DNA of 64,000 nt from Pseudomonas synxantha BG33R (GCF_000263715.2 NZ_CM001514.1:1660936-1724935); one strand, 5' to 3'. Positions 25,687 to 34,535 are shown, counted from the stretch's first letter. The notes: generated from the sequence alone by a model not told the origin. Numbers and translations: made by a program.

Positions 25687-26469
25687 TCAGTTCAGGCAAT
25701 CGGCATGTTTACGCAGATTCTGCCGCGCGTAGTAATTGAACGCAGCGCCATGGCGCTTGGGCTTGGAAATCCAGTCGTGGGCCTCGCGCCCCAGCTCTGG
25801 CAGGATCGGCTTGACGGTGCCCGCAGACATCGCCAGCAACTGCAACTTGGCCGCCCGCTCGATCAACTGCGCGATGACACAGGCTTCTTCGATGCTGGCC
25901 CCGGTGGACAACTGGCCGTGGTGCGAGAGCAGGATGGCGCGCTTGTCACCCAGCGCCGTGGTGATGATCTCCCCCTCTTCATTGCCCACCGGCACGCCGG
26001 GCCAGGCCTCCAGGAACGCGCAATCTTCATACAGCGGGCAGAGGTCCATATGCGACACCTGCAACGGCACTTCCAGCATCGACAGCGCGGCAATGTGCGT
26101 GGGGTGTGTATGGATGATGCAGTTTACATCCGGGCGCCCGCGGTACACCCAGGTGTGAAAACGGTTGGCCGGGTTGGGGATGCCATGACCTTCGAGCACT
26201 TCCAGGTCTTCGTTGACCAGCAGCAGGTTGCTGGCGGTGATTTCGTCAAAACCCAGGCCCAGTTGCTGAGTGTAGTAGGTGCCAGGCGCAGGCCCGCGTG
26301 CGGTAATTTGCCCGGCCAGGCCAGAGTCGTGGCCGTGTTCGAACAGAATTCGGCAGGTCAGCGCCAGCTTTTGGCGCTCGGTCCACGTATTATCTGCCAG
26401 GCTGTTTTGCATCTGGCTCAGGGCTTGCTTGACCAGTTGGTCTTTCGGGAGTGCTAATGTCTTGGCCAT
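25687..26469 (-). CDS. Class II aldolase/adducin family protein
   Basis: A 260-residue zinc-type aldolase or decarboxylase. The metal-binding histidines are in IHTHPTHIAAL (about 117-127) and LLSHHGQLSTG (about 184-194), with NPANRFHTWVYRG before them. The start at 26469 is chosen because the family N-terminus (aldolase domain from about residue 27) and spacing fit; the in-frame extension to 26574 runs into the operator region. The next gene, DHDPS-like, begins 31 bp after its stop, and the two share a promoter controlled from the divergent XRE-cupin gene. Confidence 0.86.
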   Translation of the reverse strand: MAKTLALPKDQLVKQALSQMQNSLADNTWTERQKLALTCRILFEHGHDSGLAGQITARGPAPGTYYTQQLGLGFDEITASNLLLVNEDLEVLEGHGIPNPANRFHTWVYRGRPDVNCIIHTHPTHIAALSMLEVPLQVSHMDLCPLYEDCAFLEAWPGVPVGNEEGEIITTALGDKRAILLSHHGQLSTGASIEEACVIAQLIERAAKLQLLAMSAGTVKPILPELGREAHDWISKPKRHGAAFNYYARQNLRKHADCLN

Positions 26470-26548
26470 ATCGGTGTCCTTTGGGTAGTTCAATGGACGT
26501 CGGATTTGCTGCTCGCCCGCTGCTCGCAAGGTCGTTGGGTGACTGCAA

Positions 26549-26584
26549 ATGACACTAAAGATGCTATATGACACTTTGTGTCAT
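26549..26584. promoter_or_regulatory. ATGACAC/GTGTCAT palindrome in the aldolase-XRE divergent promoter
   Basis: Bases 26568-26584 are a perfect inverted repeat (atgacac-ttt-gtgtcat), and 26549-26556 (atgacact) repeats the half-site 19 bp upstream, about two helical turns. It is the probable operator of the XRE-cupin regulator, controlling itself and the aldolase pair. Confidence 0.6.
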
Positions 26585-26629
26585 TGGCAAGCACGGCTCA
26601 TCGCTTTCTGCATGGATTAACCGCAGCAA

Positions 26630-27157
26630 ATGTCTATCCGTTTGAAATTACTTAGAAAAAAACTTGGCGTAACCCTGGAGGCCCTGGCCGAAAAGTCCGG
26701 GATGACCAAGAGTTACCTGTCGAAAGTGGAGCGTGGGCTCAACACGCCGTCCATTGCTGCTGCGCTGAAACTGGCCAAGGCGCTGAACGTGAAAGTCGAA
26801 GAGCTGTTCAGCGAAGGCAACGTCAGCCTCGACAGCTACAGCCTGGTGCGCAGCCATGAACGGCCCGACACGTCACCGGGTTATGCGGTACTTGCCCATC
26901 AGGTGAGCGAGCGCAGCCTGTTGCCGTTCATCATCTACCCGCCGGCGGAGTTCACCGACAAGACCTTCAAGGAGCATTTGGGGGAAGAGTTTCTGTTCGT
27001 GCATGAAGGCCAGGTGGAAGTGGATTTCATGAGCGAGCGGGTGCTGTTGGAGCGCGGCGATGCGCTGCATTTCAATGCGCAGAAACCCCACCGGATTCGC
27101 TCGGTGGGAGAGGTGCAGGCGCAGTTGCTGGTGGTGGTGCACAGCGCTGAGGAATGA
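26630..27157 (+). CDS. XRE-family regulator with cupin sensor domain
   Basis: A 175-residue regulator: HTH_3 at residues 3-60 (LGVTLEALAEKSGMTKSYLS) and a C-terminal cupin_2 barrel (about 100-172) with HLGEEFLFVHEGQVEV and GDALHFNAQKPHR as the conserved cupin boxes. It is divergent from the class II aldolase and DHDPS-like genes, which it most likely controls in response to a small acid or amine. The palindrome in the gap supports this. Confidence 0.88.
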   Translation: MSIRLKLLRKKLGVTLEALAEKSGMTKSYLSKVERGLNTPSIAAALKLAKALNVKVEELFSEGNVSLDSYSLVRSHERPDTSPGYAVLAHQVSERSLLPFIIYPPAEFTDKTFKEHLGEEFLFVHEGQVEVDFMSERVLLERGDALHFNAQKPHRIRSVGEVQAQLLVVVHSAEE

Positions 27158-27186
27158 CGCTGATCCCGATTTGAAATGCAATCAAA

Positions 27187-27205
27187 TGTGGGGGCGGGCT
27201 TGCTC
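27187..27205. repeat. Single REP half at the DUF4917 gene stop
   Basis: tgtgggggcgggcttgctc is one unpaired REP arm; its last bases overlap the stop codon of the DUF4917 gene (TGA at 27206-27204 on the minus strand). Confidence 0.65.
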
Positions 27206-28220
27206 AGTGTTCGACCGGCACCGAAAGCGCCGGGTTACCCAGCGGATGCGTGCGCGCCGCGAAGAATTTCAGTTGCGCTCCTGTACCTTCGAACAGCTGC
27301 GAATACCGCTGCTTCTGCTGACGAATAAAGCCATCAGTGCGCCCCGAAACCGAGATCGCCAGGGTGGTGATACCGGCCTGGCGAATCGCATCCGCCAGGT
27401 GTTTATCCTGCGGCCCCAAGTCATGCCCGAAAATGCACAACGCGCCTTCATGGCTCAGCAACTGCTCATAACAGAACGACAGATAATCCGAACTGCGAAT
27501 GCTCTTGAGCTTTTCCTCCACCTTGCCTTCACTGACGAACAGCGGCACATCGTCCAGCGTCTTGATCGTGTTGTTGATCGCGAAACTGCTGAGCAAGGTG
27601 CTGTCGGTGGACGGCAGTTTTCGCGCTGTGCCATCAAGGTTGCGCACCAGATGCAGGCCGCCGTGCAGGTAGAGAATGCGCGTGGTGTCGGTGTGGGTAT
27701 TGCGCAGGTCGAAGCTTGAATCGGCGCTGCGGAACAGGTCGTCGATCCCGGGCGTGTGCAGGATTGCCCAGTAGTTGAGCAAATCGTAATTGCTGGTGAA
27801 GACGGTGGCGTAGCGTGCCAACTCATTGTTGATCGTCGCCAGGGTCGATGGCTGCACCAGTCGCCAGGGGATGTGTACGGTGTGAATGGTGTTGATCAAC
27901 GCTTCCTTGATCGCGTAATAGCGATTACGCGGTGCCGCCGAACTGACCGCCAGGGCCTTGTTGACCCGGCTGGTGGTTTTCAAGGCGCCCAGGGCTTGCT
28001 CGAAACTGCGGGTTTGCAGGGCATCGAACACGCTGAGTTCGGATTGGCTTAGGGGTTTTTCTTCAACGGTGCGGGCGTTTTCAAACAGCGAGTCGTAGGC
28101 AAAGTCTTCCCAGATCGTGCGGCTGGCGCCGTTGCCGATCAGAATCCCGTTGAAGTCGATGGCGTCGCGCAGGGCGCTCCAATCTTCAAGGTGGGCGTCA
28201 ATATCCTGGAAATCCTTCAT
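27204..28220 (-). CDS. DUF4917-family protein with SIR2-like features
   Basis: A 338-residue cytosolic protein I recognise as DUF4917-like. The order of short motifs resembles the SIR2_2/SIR2-like NAD-binding fold: NGILIGNGASRTIW near residue 25, TVFTSNYDLLNYW (about 140-152), ILYLHGGLHL (about 182-191), and a late CIFGHDLGPQDKHL (about 264-277). In SIR2-like proteins the equivalent pieces bind and cleave NAD. The catalytic residues cannot be confirmed here. It stands alone, divergent from the alcohol dehydrogenase. The enzymatic or immune role is inference. Confidence 0.7.
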   Translation of the reverse strand: MKDFQDIDAHLEDWSALRDAIDFNGILIGNGASRTIWEDFAYDSLFENARTVEEKPLSQSELSVFDALQTRSFEQALGALKTTSRVNKALAVSSAAPRNRYYAIKEALINTIHTVHIPWRLVQPSTLATINNELARYATVFTSNYDLLNYWAILHTPGIDDLFRSADSSFDLRNTHTDTTRILYLHGGLHLVRNLDGTARKLPSTDSTLLSSFAINNTIKTLDDVPLFVSEGKVEEKLKSIRSSDYLSFCYEQLLSHEGALCIFGHDLGPQDKHLADAIRQAGITTLAISVSGRTDGFIRQQKQRYSQLFEGTGAQLKFFAARTHPLGNPALSVPVEH

Positions 28221-28273
28221 TGCGGCGGGTCTACTCGAAATCGGCTGGAGGGTGACTTTATCACGAGCCGGCG

Positions 28274-28287
28274 TTGATCCTGATCAA
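28274..28287. promoter_or_regulatory. ANR/FNR box
   Basis: TTGATCCTGATCAA matches the FNR/ANR consensus TTGAT-N4-ATCAA at all ten fixed positions. It lies 57 bp before the iron alcohol dehydrogenase start and would activate it at low oxygen. Confidence 0.75.
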
Positions 28288-28343
28288 GATGCGCTATGCA
28301 GTACCGGTGGATTCTGTCGGCATAAAGCCTCTGAGGATCGACC

Positions 28344-29492
28344 ATGAGCAGCACATTTTTCATCCCCGCCGTCAACATCATGGGCAGCGACTGCCTCGAC
28401 GAAGCCATGACCGCTATTCGCGCCTACGGCTTTCGTAAAGCCTTGATCGTTACCGACGCCGGCCTGGCCAAAGCCGGTGTGGCCAGCATGATCGCCGAGA
28501 AGCTGGCGATGCAGGATATCGACTCGGTGATCTACGACGGCGCCAAGCCCAACCCCACGGTGGAAAACGTCGAGAAGGGGCTGGCGCTGTTGCAACAGAC
28601 GGCCTGCGATTTCGTGGTGTCCCTGGGCGGCGGCTCGCCCCATGACTGCGCCAAGGGCATCGCCTTGTGCGCCACCAACGGCGGACGCATCGGCGACTAT
28701 GAAGGCGTCGATCAGTCGAGCAAGCCGCAACTGCCGCTGGTCGCCATCAACACCACCGCCGGCACTGCCAGCGAGATGACGCGGTTTTGCATCATCACCG
28801 ACGAAACCCGTCACGTGAAAATGGCCATCGTCGATCGCAACGTCACGCCGCTGCTATCGGTCAACGACCCGGCGCTGATGGTCGGTATGCCCAAGGGCCT
28901 CACCGCCGCCACGGGGATGGATGCGCTGACCCACGCCATCGAAGCCTACGTGTCCACCGCCGCCACACCGATCACCGACGCCTGTGCGATCAAGGCCATC
29001 GAGCTGATCAGTGCCAACCTGCGCCTGGCGGTGCGCGACGGCAACGACATGGCCGCACGGGAAAACATGGCTTATGCGCAGTTCCTCGCTGGCATGGCAT
29101 TCAACAACGCGTCCCTGGGATTTGTGCATGCCATGGCTCACCAACTGGGTGGTCTGTACGACTTGCCCCATGGCGTCTGCAACGCCGTGCTCCTGCCCCA
29201 CGTACAAAGCTTCAATGCCAGCGTCAGTGCCAAGCGCCTGAGCGACGTGGCCCGCGCCCTCGGCGCGGACATCAAGGGCATCACCGTGGAGGAGGGCGCC
29301 CAGGCCGCGATTGCGGCAATCCGCCGACTGTCCCAGGACGTGGAAATCCCCGCCGGCCTGCGTGAGCTGGGTGCCAAGTTGCAGGACATCCCAGTGCTGG
29401 CCGCGAACGCGCTGAAGGACGCGTGCGGGCTGACCAATCCACGACGGGCGGATCAGCGTCAGATTGAGGAGATATTTCGTAGCGCGTTTTGA
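28344..29492 (+). CDS. Iron-containing alcohol dehydrogenase (YiaY/AdhB-like)
   Basis: A 382-residue NAD-dependent group III alcohol dehydrogenase. The nucleotide-binding [13 protein letters not shown] (about 97-109) and the Fe-binding histidines in [13 protein letters not shown] (about 193-205) and [11 protein letters not shown]...[13 protein letters not shown] (about 258-285) are clear. It interconverts short-chain alcohols and aldehydes. The ANR box upstream suggests use under oxygen limitation. Confidence 0.92.
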   Translation: MSSTFFIPAVNIMGSDCLDEAMTAIRAYGFRKALIVTDAGLAKAGVASMIAEKLAMQDIDSVIYDGAKPNPTVENVEKGLALLQQTACDFVVSLGGGSPHDCAKGIALCATNGGRIGDYEGVDQSSKPQLPLVAINTTAGTASEMTRFCIITDETRHVKMAIVDRNVTPLLSVNDPALMVGMPKGLTAATGMDALTHAIEAYVSTAATPITDACAIKAIELISANLRLAVRDGNDMAARENMAYAQFLAGMAFNNASLGFVHAMAHQLGGLYDLPHGVCNAVLLPHVQSFNASVSAKRLSDVARALGADIKGITVEEGAQAAIAAIRRLSQDVEIPAGLRELGAKLQDIPVLAANALKDACGLTNPRRADQRQIEEIFRSAF

Positions 29493-29499
29493 TAGGGCA

Positions 29500-29577
29500 G
29501 CCTCAGGCGGCAGGCGTTAAGCTACACGCTCAACGCGTTCTACTTGAGCAAGCTTGCGGCGTGCCGCTGAGGTTCCC
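29500..29577. repeat. Degenerate AAGCT/GCAAGCTT-type Pseudomonas intergenic repeat
   Basis: The whole gap before the next gene is an imperfect inverted repeat: cctcaggcggca at about 29508 against tgccgctgagg ending at 29575, with aagct/aagctt pieces between. It resembles a common Pseudomonas intergenic palindrome built of AAGCTNCAAGCT units. The copy is decayed. Confidence 0.5.
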
Positions 29578-29579
29578 TA

Positions 29580-30254
29580 ATGAGAGTTCTGTTATTCGGC
29601 GCCACCGGCATGGTCGGCCAGGGCGTGCTGCGCGAGTGCCTGCTGGCGGCAGATGTGCAGGAAGTGGTCGCCGTCGGCCGCACGCCCCTGACCCAGCAAC
29701 ACGGCAAACTGCATCAGGTGCTGCACAGCGACATGCTCGACTTCCAGCCCCTGGAGAACCTGCTGCAAGGTTTTGATGCGTGTTTCTTTTGCCTCGGTGT
29801 CTCGTCGGCAGGCATGAACGAAGCCCGGTACACCCACCTCACCTATGACCTGACCCTGGTGGCTGCCAGTACCCTGGCGCGGCTTAATCCGCAGATGACC
29901 TTTATCTACGTGTCCGGCGCTGGCACGGACAGTTCCGAGACGGGCCAATCAATGTGGGCGCGGGTCAAGGGCAAGACGGAAAACGCCTTGCTGCGCCTGC
30001 CGTTCAAGGCGGTGTACCTGTTCCGTCCGGGGATCATTCAGCCGTTGCACGGCGTGCGCTCAAAGACGCCCTTGTATCAAGCTTTCTATAGCGTGCTGGG
30101 GCCGGTGCTTTCGTTTGTGCGGCGGGTAAAACCGGCTTGGGTGGTGAGCACCGAGACTGTCGGCCGGGCAATGTTACAGGCTGCGAGCCTGGGCGCGCCG
30201 CAGCCGGTGGTAGAGCAGGCCCAGATCAATCGCCTGGCGGCTGAGCGCCACTGA
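29580..30254 (+). CDS. NAD(P)-binding Rossmann-fold protein (HTATIP2/NAD(P)H-binding family)
   Basis: A 224-residue atypical short-chain dehydrogenase-like protein. The dinucleotide-binding GATGMVGQGVLREC is at residues 8-21, FCLGVSSAGM follows the fourth strand, and YVSGAGTDSS corresponds to the usual motif before the active site; an SDR YxxxK is not evident (MWARVKGKTE takes its place). It is similar to the HTATIP2/YbjT group. The substrate is unknown. Its 3' end overlaps the convergent DUF606 gene by 29 bp. Confidence 0.8.
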   Translation: MRVLLFGATGMVGQGVLRECLLAADVQEVVAVGRTPLTQQHGKLHQVLHSDMLDFQPLENLLQGFDACFFCLGVSSAGMNEARYTHLTYDLTLVAASTLARLNPQMTFIYVSGAGTDSSETGQSMWARVKGKTENALLRLPFKAVYLFRPGIIQPLHGVRSKTPLYQAFYSVLGPVLSFVRRVKPAWVVSTETVGRAMLQAASLGAPQPVVEQAQINRLAAERH

Positions 30255-30702
30255 ACTGGATCAATGCCACGCCGCCGATCAGCAGCAACGCGCCCAACAC
30301 CCGCGGCGTTGTCAGTTGGCGTTGCACCAGGCCGAACAGGCCGAAATGGTCGAGCAGCAACGAGGCGAGAATCTGCCCGGCCATCGCCAACGCAATAAAC
30401 CCTGACGCGCCGAGTTTGGGCAGCAGCATCAACGCCAGTGAAATAAAACAGACGCCGAAGGCGCCACCGGCCCACATCCACAACGGTGCCTTGGTGATAA
30501 ATGTCAGGCTCGGCAAGGGCAGACGCAAAGCGATAATCACTGGCAGCAGCACGATGATACTCACCAGCAACGACGCCAAGGTGGCCCACAATGGATGGCC
30601 GAGGCCGCGCCCAAGATTAGCGTTGATTGCACTTTGAAACGGCACCACGGCTCCGGCGATCACCGCCAGCGCTAACAAACCCATCCAATGCAACGCGCTC
30701 AT
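30226..30702 (-). CDS. DUF606/YdcZ-type DMT superfamily membrane protein
   Basis: A 158-residue protein with five membrane helices, one half of a drug/metabolite-transporter repeat. Family features are FQSAINANLGRGLGHPLWATL (residues about 22-42, split) and GQILASLLLDHFGLFG near 110-125. The start at 30702 is chosen over the ATG at 30708 because GGGAG is then at proper spacing. It is divergent from the LysR gene, which might regulate it. Confidence 0.82.
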   Translation of the reverse strand: MSALHWMGLLALAVIAGAVVPFQSAINANLGRGLGHPLWATLASLLVSIIVLLPVIIALRLPLPSLTFITKAPLWMWAGGAFGVCFISLALMLLPKLGASGFIALAMAGQILASLLLDHFGLFGLVQRQLTTPRVLGALLLIGGVALIQFSGAQPPGD

Positions 30703-30779
30703 CTCCATGCTCCCAGAAGTTTCGCTGGACTCTAGGCTATTCGTCGCGCAGATTTAAATTCCAAGTTCTTATACAGACC

Positions 30780-31697
30780 ATGCAGCTGATGAATGATCTA
30801 CGCCGCATCGACCTTAACCTGCTGGTGATCCTCGACGCCTTGCTCAGCGAGCAACACGTGACCCGCGCCGCCGAGCGCCTGCACCTGAGCCAGCCGGCGG
30901 TGAGCCACGCGTTGGCGCGGCTGCGCGATATGCTTGGCGACCCGCTGTTGGTGCGTCAGGGCGGCGCGCTGGTGCCCACGGCTCGGGCTCTGGAGTTGGC
31001 AGCGCCATTGGCCGAAGCGCTGGGCCAGGTGCAGGCATTATTGGCGCCGAATCGTTTTGACCCCACCTCGGCCAAGCGCCGCTTTCGCGTGGCAATGTCA
31101 GACTACAGCGCAGCGATCCTCCTACCAGGATTGGTCCGCGTCCTGCGCAGTGAAGCGCCGGGCATCGACCTGCAGATCATCCAGGCCAGCCGCGAAGGCA
31201 TGGTTGACGGCGTGCTTAATGGCGATCTCGACCTGGCGGCGGGCGTATTCCCCGACATGCCCGCCGAACTGTGTACGACGCCATTGTTCGAAGAGCATTA
31301 CACCTGCCTGGTCGACCGCCACAGCCTTGCACCCAGCGGTGCGCTGGACCTGCCGACTTACCTGTCGCGCCCACATGTGCTGTTGGAGATGCGCGGCAGC
31401 GGTACCCCGGAAATCGAACGGGCACTGACTGCGATACGTGAACGGCGGCATGTGGCAATCAGCCTGCCGCACTGGGGCGTGGCGCCACAGTTGATCGAGG
31501 GCACGGACCTGATTTTGACGGTGTCGTCCCGGGGTTTACTGAATATCGACCATCAACATTTGCTGACCGTGCCACCGCCGTTTCATATTCCCTCGTTTGC
31601 TTTTGAGCTGGCCTGGCATGTGCGGCGGGGTGGTGATTCTGGGTTGCAGTGGTTGATTGGGCGGGTGCGCGGTGTATTGTCCGATGGTCACCGATAA
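30780..31697 (+). CDS. LysR-family transcriptional regulator
   Basis: A 305-residue LTTR. The HTH is in LLSEQHVTRAAERLHLSQPA (about 22-41) followed by VSHALARLRDMLGDPLLVR, and a PBP2-like effector domain follows from about residue 95. It lies between the divergent DUF606 exporter-like gene and fosA (16 bp after its stop). It could regulate either neighbour. Confidence 0.88.
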   Translation: MQLMNDLRRIDLNLLVILDALLSEQHVTRAAERLHLSQPAVSHALARLRDMLGDPLLVRQGGALVPTARALELAAPLAEALGQVQALLAPNRFDPTSAKRRFRVAMSDYSAAILLPGLVRVLRSEAPGIDLQIIQASREGMVDGVLNGDLDLAAGVFPDMPAELCTTPLFEEHYTCLVDRHSLAPSGALDLPTYLSRPHVLLEMRGSGTPEIERALTAIRERRHVAISLPHWGVAPQLIEGTDLILTVSSRGLLNIDHQHLLTVPPPFHIPSFAFELAWHVRRGGDSGLQWLIGRVRGVLSDGHR

Positions 31698-31712
31698 TAA
31701 GAGAAAACCTAA

Positions 31713-32129
31713 ATGCTAACCGGCTTCAACCACCTGACCCTGGCCGTCACCGACGTGCCGCGCAGCGTCAGTTTTTATCACGATCTGCTGCGTGTTCAAC
31801 TCGATGCCACTTGGGACAACGGTGCTTACCTGTCCTTGCCCGGGCTTTGGCTGTGTCTGTCGCTGGATCCGGTGCGCTCGACCACTGCAGCAATGGATTA
31901 CACCCACTATGCCTTCACCGTCGATGCCGCTGATTTCACCGCGTTGGTCGAACGCCTGCGGGCCGCCGGCGTGCAGGAGTGGCGTGACAACCGCAGTGAA
32001 GGCGCGTCGTTTTATTTCCTCGATCCCGACGGCCACAAGCTGGAGGTTCATGTCGGTGATCTGGCCTCGCGCCTGCAAGCTTGTCGCGCCAAGCCTTACG
32101 CAGGAATGAAGTTTTACCCACCGCAGTGA
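31713..32129 (+). CDS. fosA: Fosfomycin resistance glutathione transferase
   Basis: A 138-residue vicinal-oxygen-chelate metalloenzyme that opens the epoxide of fosfomycin with glutathione. It closely resembles P. aeruginosa FosA: N-terminal NHLTLAV with metal ligand H7, MDYTHYAF with the second His (about 65), and the [20 protein letters not shown] block with the Glu ligand (about 111). The C-terminal YAGMKFYP is typical. Intrinsic chromosomal copy, 16 bp downstream of a LysR gene. Confidence 0.93.
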   Translation: MLTGFNHLTLAVTDVPRSVSFYHDLLRVQLDATWDNGAYLSLPGLWLCLSLDPVRSTTAAMDYTHYAFTVDAADFTALVERLRAAGVQEWRDNRSEGASFYFLDPDGHKLEVHVGDLASRLQACRAKPYAGMKFYPPQ

Positions 32130-32176
32130 AACATGCAGAATCAATCACCTTCAAGAATCCGTCAGAGCGTCTATTC

Positions 32177-32818
32177 ATGACCCCATCCTTGCTGCTCGCC
32201 GTCCTTGCTTCGGGTTTTATCTACGGTATTACACCTGGCCCAGGTGTTTTGGCCGTGTTCGGCATCGGTGCTGCGCGTGGCCGGCGTGCCGGAGCGGGTT
32301 TTTTGTGCGGGCATTTGCTCGGTGATGTGGTGTGGTGCAGTACTGCGCTGATTGCCATCGTCGGTGCGCGAGAAGTGGGCAGCAGTGCGTTTGATGTATT
32401 GGGCGTACTCAGCGGTGTGTATCTGTTCTGGCTCGGCTGGCGTGCGATCCGTACCCAGCGCCGCAACGGCGATGCCCCCCAGGGCGCGGCGCGGCACCCG
32501 TTCTGGCATGGCATTGTGTTCGGCTTGACCAACCCCAAAGCCTATCCGGTTGCCGTGGCGACTTTCACCGCGTTGCTGTCCAGCCGTGCCGAGTTGTTGA
32601 CGTGGTCGATGCTGCCGTCGCTGATCTTCGTGAGCTTTGTGGGCGGCCTGTTGGCCTATGGGATTTTGATCGGCGTGGTCGGTGCCCAACGAGTGCGCAC
32701 GGTGTATCAACGCCATGAAATCCTGATCACCAAGCTCTGCGGCGTGATGTTCATCGGCTTTGCCATTAATGCCCTGGCGCATGCATTGCCGGGCTTGTTT
32801 GCAAGCAAGCCGGCATGA
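32177..32818 (+). CDS. LysE-family amino acid exporter (RhtB-like)
   Basis: A 213-residue inner-membrane exporter with about six helices. The family N-terminus FIYGITPGPGVLAVFGIGAARG (split: residues 13-34) contains the TPGPG motif, and FGLTNPKA occurs mid-protein. It probably exports an amino acid or homoserine lactone-like compound. The start at 32177 is the first ATG giving the proper N-terminal helix. Confidence 0.87.
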   Translation: MTPSLLLAVLASGFIYGITPGPGVLAVFGIGAARGRRAGAGFLCGHLLGDVVWCSTALIAIVGAREVGSSAFDVLGVLSGVYLFWLGWRAIRTQRRNGDAPQGAARHPFWHGIVFGLTNPKAYPVAVATFTALLSSRAELLTWSMLPSLIFVSFVGGLLAYGILIGVVGAQRVRTVYQRHEILITKLCGVMFIGFAINALAHALPGLFASKPA

Positions 32819-32936
32819 AATGACGACAACCGTTCGTCGCACTGATAAGTTTTTTCTAAACCTTTGCGGCTCTGAAAATTCGAATCCAGGGCGGGTGTAG
32901 ATCCCCGTACCTATTTTTGCTCTGGAGGAACCCATC

Positions 32937-33464
32937 ATGAGCCGCATGGCTATCCGGTTACGCACCGCCAGTTTCGCGATGCTGCTGGGCCTCGGCGCCA
33001 GCAATGCTTTCGCCCAGTCGCCTGCTGAATTTATCGAGCAGGCTTCGGCCAAAGGTATGGCCGATATCGAAACCAGTCGCATGGCCCACGCCAAGACCTC
33101 GTCCCAAGAGATCAAGGACTACACCATTGAGGTCATCAACGAGCGCACCCTGGCCAACCAGCACTTGGCAGCCATCGCCAAGAAGCTCGATTTGCCGGTC
33201 GCGCCACGGGAGAAGATCGTCGATAAGGCCGAAACCCTGATGCCCGAACTCAAGGACGGTGACTCCTTTGACGCTGCCTATACCGCACAGCAGGTCAAGG
33301 AAAACGAAGACGCCATCGCCCTGTTCAAGAAAGAAGGTGCCGCGTCGGATGTGCCGGAGATAAAAGCGCTGGTGGATGAGACGCTGCCCAAGCTCGAAGA
33401 GCGTCTGCAAAAAGCCCGTGCCCTGGCATCAACCTATGGCAAGGGTCATCAAGGCGACGGTTGA
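32937..33464 (+). CDS. DUF4142 periplasmic protein
   Basis: A 175-residue helical protein with a signal peptide (cleavage after AFA, residue 26). DUF4142 (ferritin-like) features are FIEQASAKGMADIETSRMA and an ANQHLAAIAKKLDLP segment, with YTAQQVKENEDAIALFKKE later. It is monocistronic and ends in an intrinsic terminator. The role is unknown; related proteins are stress-induced. Confidence 0.82.
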   Translation: MSRMAIRLRTASFAMLLGLGASNAFAQSPAEFIEQASAKGMADIETSRMAHAKTSSQEIKDYTIEVINERTLANQHLAAIAKKLDLPVAPREKIVDKAETLMPELKDGDSFDAAYTAQQVKENEDAIALFKKEGAASDVPEIKALVDETLPKLEERLQKARALASTYGKGHQGDG

Positions 33465-33485
33465 GACCGTAGCGTGAAATGAAAT

Positions 33486-33518
33486 CGGCGGTGGGGGCCT
33501 ACCCAACCGCCGTTTTCT
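33486..33518 (+). terminator. Intrinsic terminator after the DUF4142 gene
   Basis: cggcggt and accgccg form a GC-rich stem (extended by ggg/ccc inside) followed by TTTT. It overlaps the 3' end of the convergent iron-permease-like gene. Confidence 0.75.
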
Positions 33519-33933
33519 ATGCCTGATTCAGGTCCGTCTTGGTCGGCGCCACGTTGTCGGTGCAACCGTTGTTCAAACTCAGGCTGCTGGTGTTGCCAAT
33601 GTCGCGGTATTCCTGGCGCAGCTTTTCCAGTTCCTTGCGGTCCAGGCCATCGAGGCTGAGCACGGCATTCTGCGCATCCTTGGATACGCGCAGCAGCTCA
33701 TCAATCTTGATATGCAGGATATCGTTGTCGCGGTTTTGCGTGTTCTGGATCAGGAACACCATCAGGAACGTGATAATGGTCGTCGAGGTATTGATGATCA
33801 GTTGCCAGGTGTCGTTGTAGTGGAAATAGGGCCCGCTCAGGCTCCATATCAGGATCAGTGCGACGGCTGTGTAGAAGGTTCGGGGGCTGCCTGCCCAGCG
33901 GGACAGGGTTTGCGAGACCGTGGAGAATTTCAT
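33517..33933 (-). CDS. Low-affinity iron permease-family membrane protein
   Basis: A 138-residue protein with two membrane helices (about residues 20-36 and 45-63). The conserved block NDTWQLIINTSTTIITFLMV (about 40-59) and QNTQNRDNDILHIKIDELLR (about 63-82) define the PF04120 family. A long polar helical tail follows. The iron-transport name comes from yeast Fet4 resemblance and is weak for bacteria. Confidence 0.8.
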   Translation of the reverse strand: MKFSTVSQTLSRWAGSPRTFYTAVALILIWSLSGPYFHYNDTWQLIINTSTTIITFLMVFLIQNTQNRDNDILHIKIDELLRVSKDAQNAVLSLDGLDRKELEKLRQEYRDIGNTSSLSLNNGCTDNVAPTKTDLNQA

Positions 33934-34034
33934 TACCGTTTCCTGTGTGAAGAGGTGATGAATAATTGACCACAGCAGTTCTTTGAAATTTCTTTTAACA
34001 AATATCTCGGTAAACGGTTCAGTCGCCGCCTAAG

Positions 34035-34535
34035 TCAGAACGCCAGCTCTGCCTGACCTGCGCCTTCCAGTGCCAGCAAATACTGCTTGGCCTGCAACCC
34101 CCCGGCAAATCCGGTCAGCCCGCCTGATGCACCAATCACCCGGTGGCAGGGGGCGACAATCGAGATCGGATTACGCCCATTCGCCGCACCGACTGCGCGT
34201 ACAGCCTTGGGGTTGCCGATCTGTTGGGCAATCTGGCTGTAGCTGCGCGTTTCGCCGAAGGGAATTGTCAGCAGAGCCCGCCAAACCTGTTTCTGAAAAT
34301 CGGTACCGGCGAAATCCAGCTCCAGCTCAAACCGATTGCGCGATCCGGCAAAGTACTCCGTTAACTAGCGTTGGGTTTCCAGCAATATCGGGCTGTCATT
34401 GGCCTCGACCAATTCACCCAGGCGCACACGGTTTGCGCGTTCCACTTCCCATAAAATGGCGCTCAGTTTGCCGTTGCGCGCCACCAGGGTCAGTTCACCG
34501 ACAGGGGAAGGCATGAGCTTGAATTGGTAAGTCAT
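34035..34535 (-). pseudogene. ogt: Methylated-DNA--protein-cysteine methyltransferase, broken by an in-frame amber codon
   Basis: A complete Ogt/MGMT reading frame of 166 codons except for a TAG at 34367-34365. The first 56 residues (MTYQFKLMPSPVGELTLVA...) end in LLETQR; after the TAG the same frame continues [14 protein letters not shown], then [20 protein letters not shown], the helix-turn-helix Arg-finger region, and the active-site motif PCHRV. The stop is one base from CAG (Gln), the residue expected there. The catalytic half has no obvious own start. Hence repair of O6-alkylguanine by this protein is probably lost, unless the base is a sequence error or the stop is suppressed. Confidence 0.85.

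Noticed and set aside
32819..32936. AlgU-type promoter before the DUF4142 gene
   Set aside because: No clear GAACTT-N16-TCTGA match could be found.
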